A stretch of 64,000 nucleotides of DNA from Deroplatys truncata (lineage: Eukaryota > Arthropoda > Insecta > Mantodea > Mantidae). The notes beneath the pieces are model-generated. The model saw only the letters and a list, made by a program, of their open reading frames with translations. It did no database searches and was not told the DNA's origin. This document shows positions 63,682-64,000 of the stretch, one piece after another. The DNA is taken from the NCBI GenBank assembly GCA_030765065.1, contig CM060977.1:97047795-97111794 (forward strand), read 5' to 3'. Positions within the stretch are counted from its first letter, which is position 1. The number at the start of each line of letters is the position of its first letter. A program made the translations under genes and the position numbers.

Positions 63682-64000
63682 ATGTACCTTAGGAGCGGTA
63701 GGATAAAGAAAACAATGTCCACTAATAATACAGAAGAAATAATTATGGAGGGGGATAGTGTAACAGTTAGCTGTAATTCAATACAGGTTACAGAAAATAG
63801 CTCAAACAATGTAGTATTGGAGGGAGGAAATGTTAGTGCAGGAAGTGAGAATAAAACAGCAGGAAATATTAATTCTGATACTAGTATGATTATGGAAATG
63901 TTGAGAAAATTTGGTGAAAAATTAGATCAAAACAGGGAAGATATGAAAAAGACTAATGAGAATATGGAAAAGAATAGTAGGGAATTGAGGGAAGATATGC
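63682..64000 (+). CDS. gag: Gag N-terminus of the Gypsy-type element (partial, runs off window)
   Basis: The frame opens at ATG 63682 just after an in-frame TAA and stays open to the window end (106 codons). It begins MYLRSGRIKKTMSTNN; the second Met at 63715 is an alternative start. Residues 20-65 are Asn/Ser/Val-rich. From about residue 72 a charged coiled coil begins (MIMEMLRKFGEKLDQNREDM, KKTNENMEKNSRELREDM) with a 7-residue rhythm of Glu/Lys, a common feature of Ty3/Gypsy Gag N-termini. The basic RSGR start is also common in this group. Position after LTR, primer site and leader supports the call. No capsid, zinc knuckle or pol lies in the window. Confidence 0.7.
   Translation, partial: MYLRSGRIKKTMSTNNTEEIIMEGDSVTVSCNSIQVTENSSNNVVLEGGNVSAGSENKTAGNINSDTSMIMEMLRKFGEKLDQNREDMKKTNENMEKNSRELREDM

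Overview
The window looks like intergenic, transposon-packed chromatin from a large arthropod genome, most likely an insect. The reasons are low GC, no long intron-free genes, many microsatellites, and decayed copies of metazoan transposon classes: Tc1/mariner, CR1-like and I/Jockey-like LINEs, Gypsy-type LTR elements and tRNA-derived SINEs. I cannot name the species. I see no convincing host protein-coding gene, rRNA or functional tRNA gene, so this is essentially a repeat annotation.

The dominant component is one interspersed family, here called F1. It has about 20 copies or fragments on both strands, roughly 820-850 bp when complete. Its 5' end reads ATCTGATGTGTTACACTCAC, followed by ACTTTCTCTAC. 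Its 3' end carries a palindrome (CTACTTACTATACGTAGTAG) running straight into GTAGAGAAAGT. One inverted repeat is therefore subterminal and the other terminal. Copies carry an internal CA/GACA-rich stretch, sit in A/T runs without an obvious target duplication, and occur in head-to-tail pairs. By structure I infer a Helentron/DINE-like non-autonomous element, but the sequence does not prove the class.

Layout. 0-6 kb: a SINE, a solo LTR (L1), an I/Jockey-type LINE 3' end, and a GC-rich minus-strand coding-like region with two related broken ORFs. 6-20 kb: F1 copies, SINEs, two mariner remnants and a 76-bp tandem repeat. 20-29 kb: two internally deleted mariners that keep TIRs, a long SINE and more F1. 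29-36 kb: an LTR with a heat-shock-type promoter, an RT fragment, a MITE with about 190-bp TIRs, and an L1 LTR with primer-binding site. 36-43 kb: a nest in which an F1 copy is split by a CR1-like LINE, which is itself split by a GC-rich poly(A) retroelement and a SINE; the same F1 copy also holds a second F1. 43-62 kb: more F1, a Tc1/mariner-like TIR family, a mariner, SINEs and AT-rich unassigned DNA. 62.3-64 kb: the 5' LTR, primer-binding site, repeated leader and gag start of a Gypsy-type element that runs off the window.

The elements do not form a pathway. Their relationship is stratigraphic: which one sits inside which gives relative ages. The best candidates for new biology are the F1 family, the GC-rich retroelement with its own ORFs but no visible reverse transcriptase, and the two LTRs with perfect heat-shock elements upstream of TATA boxes.
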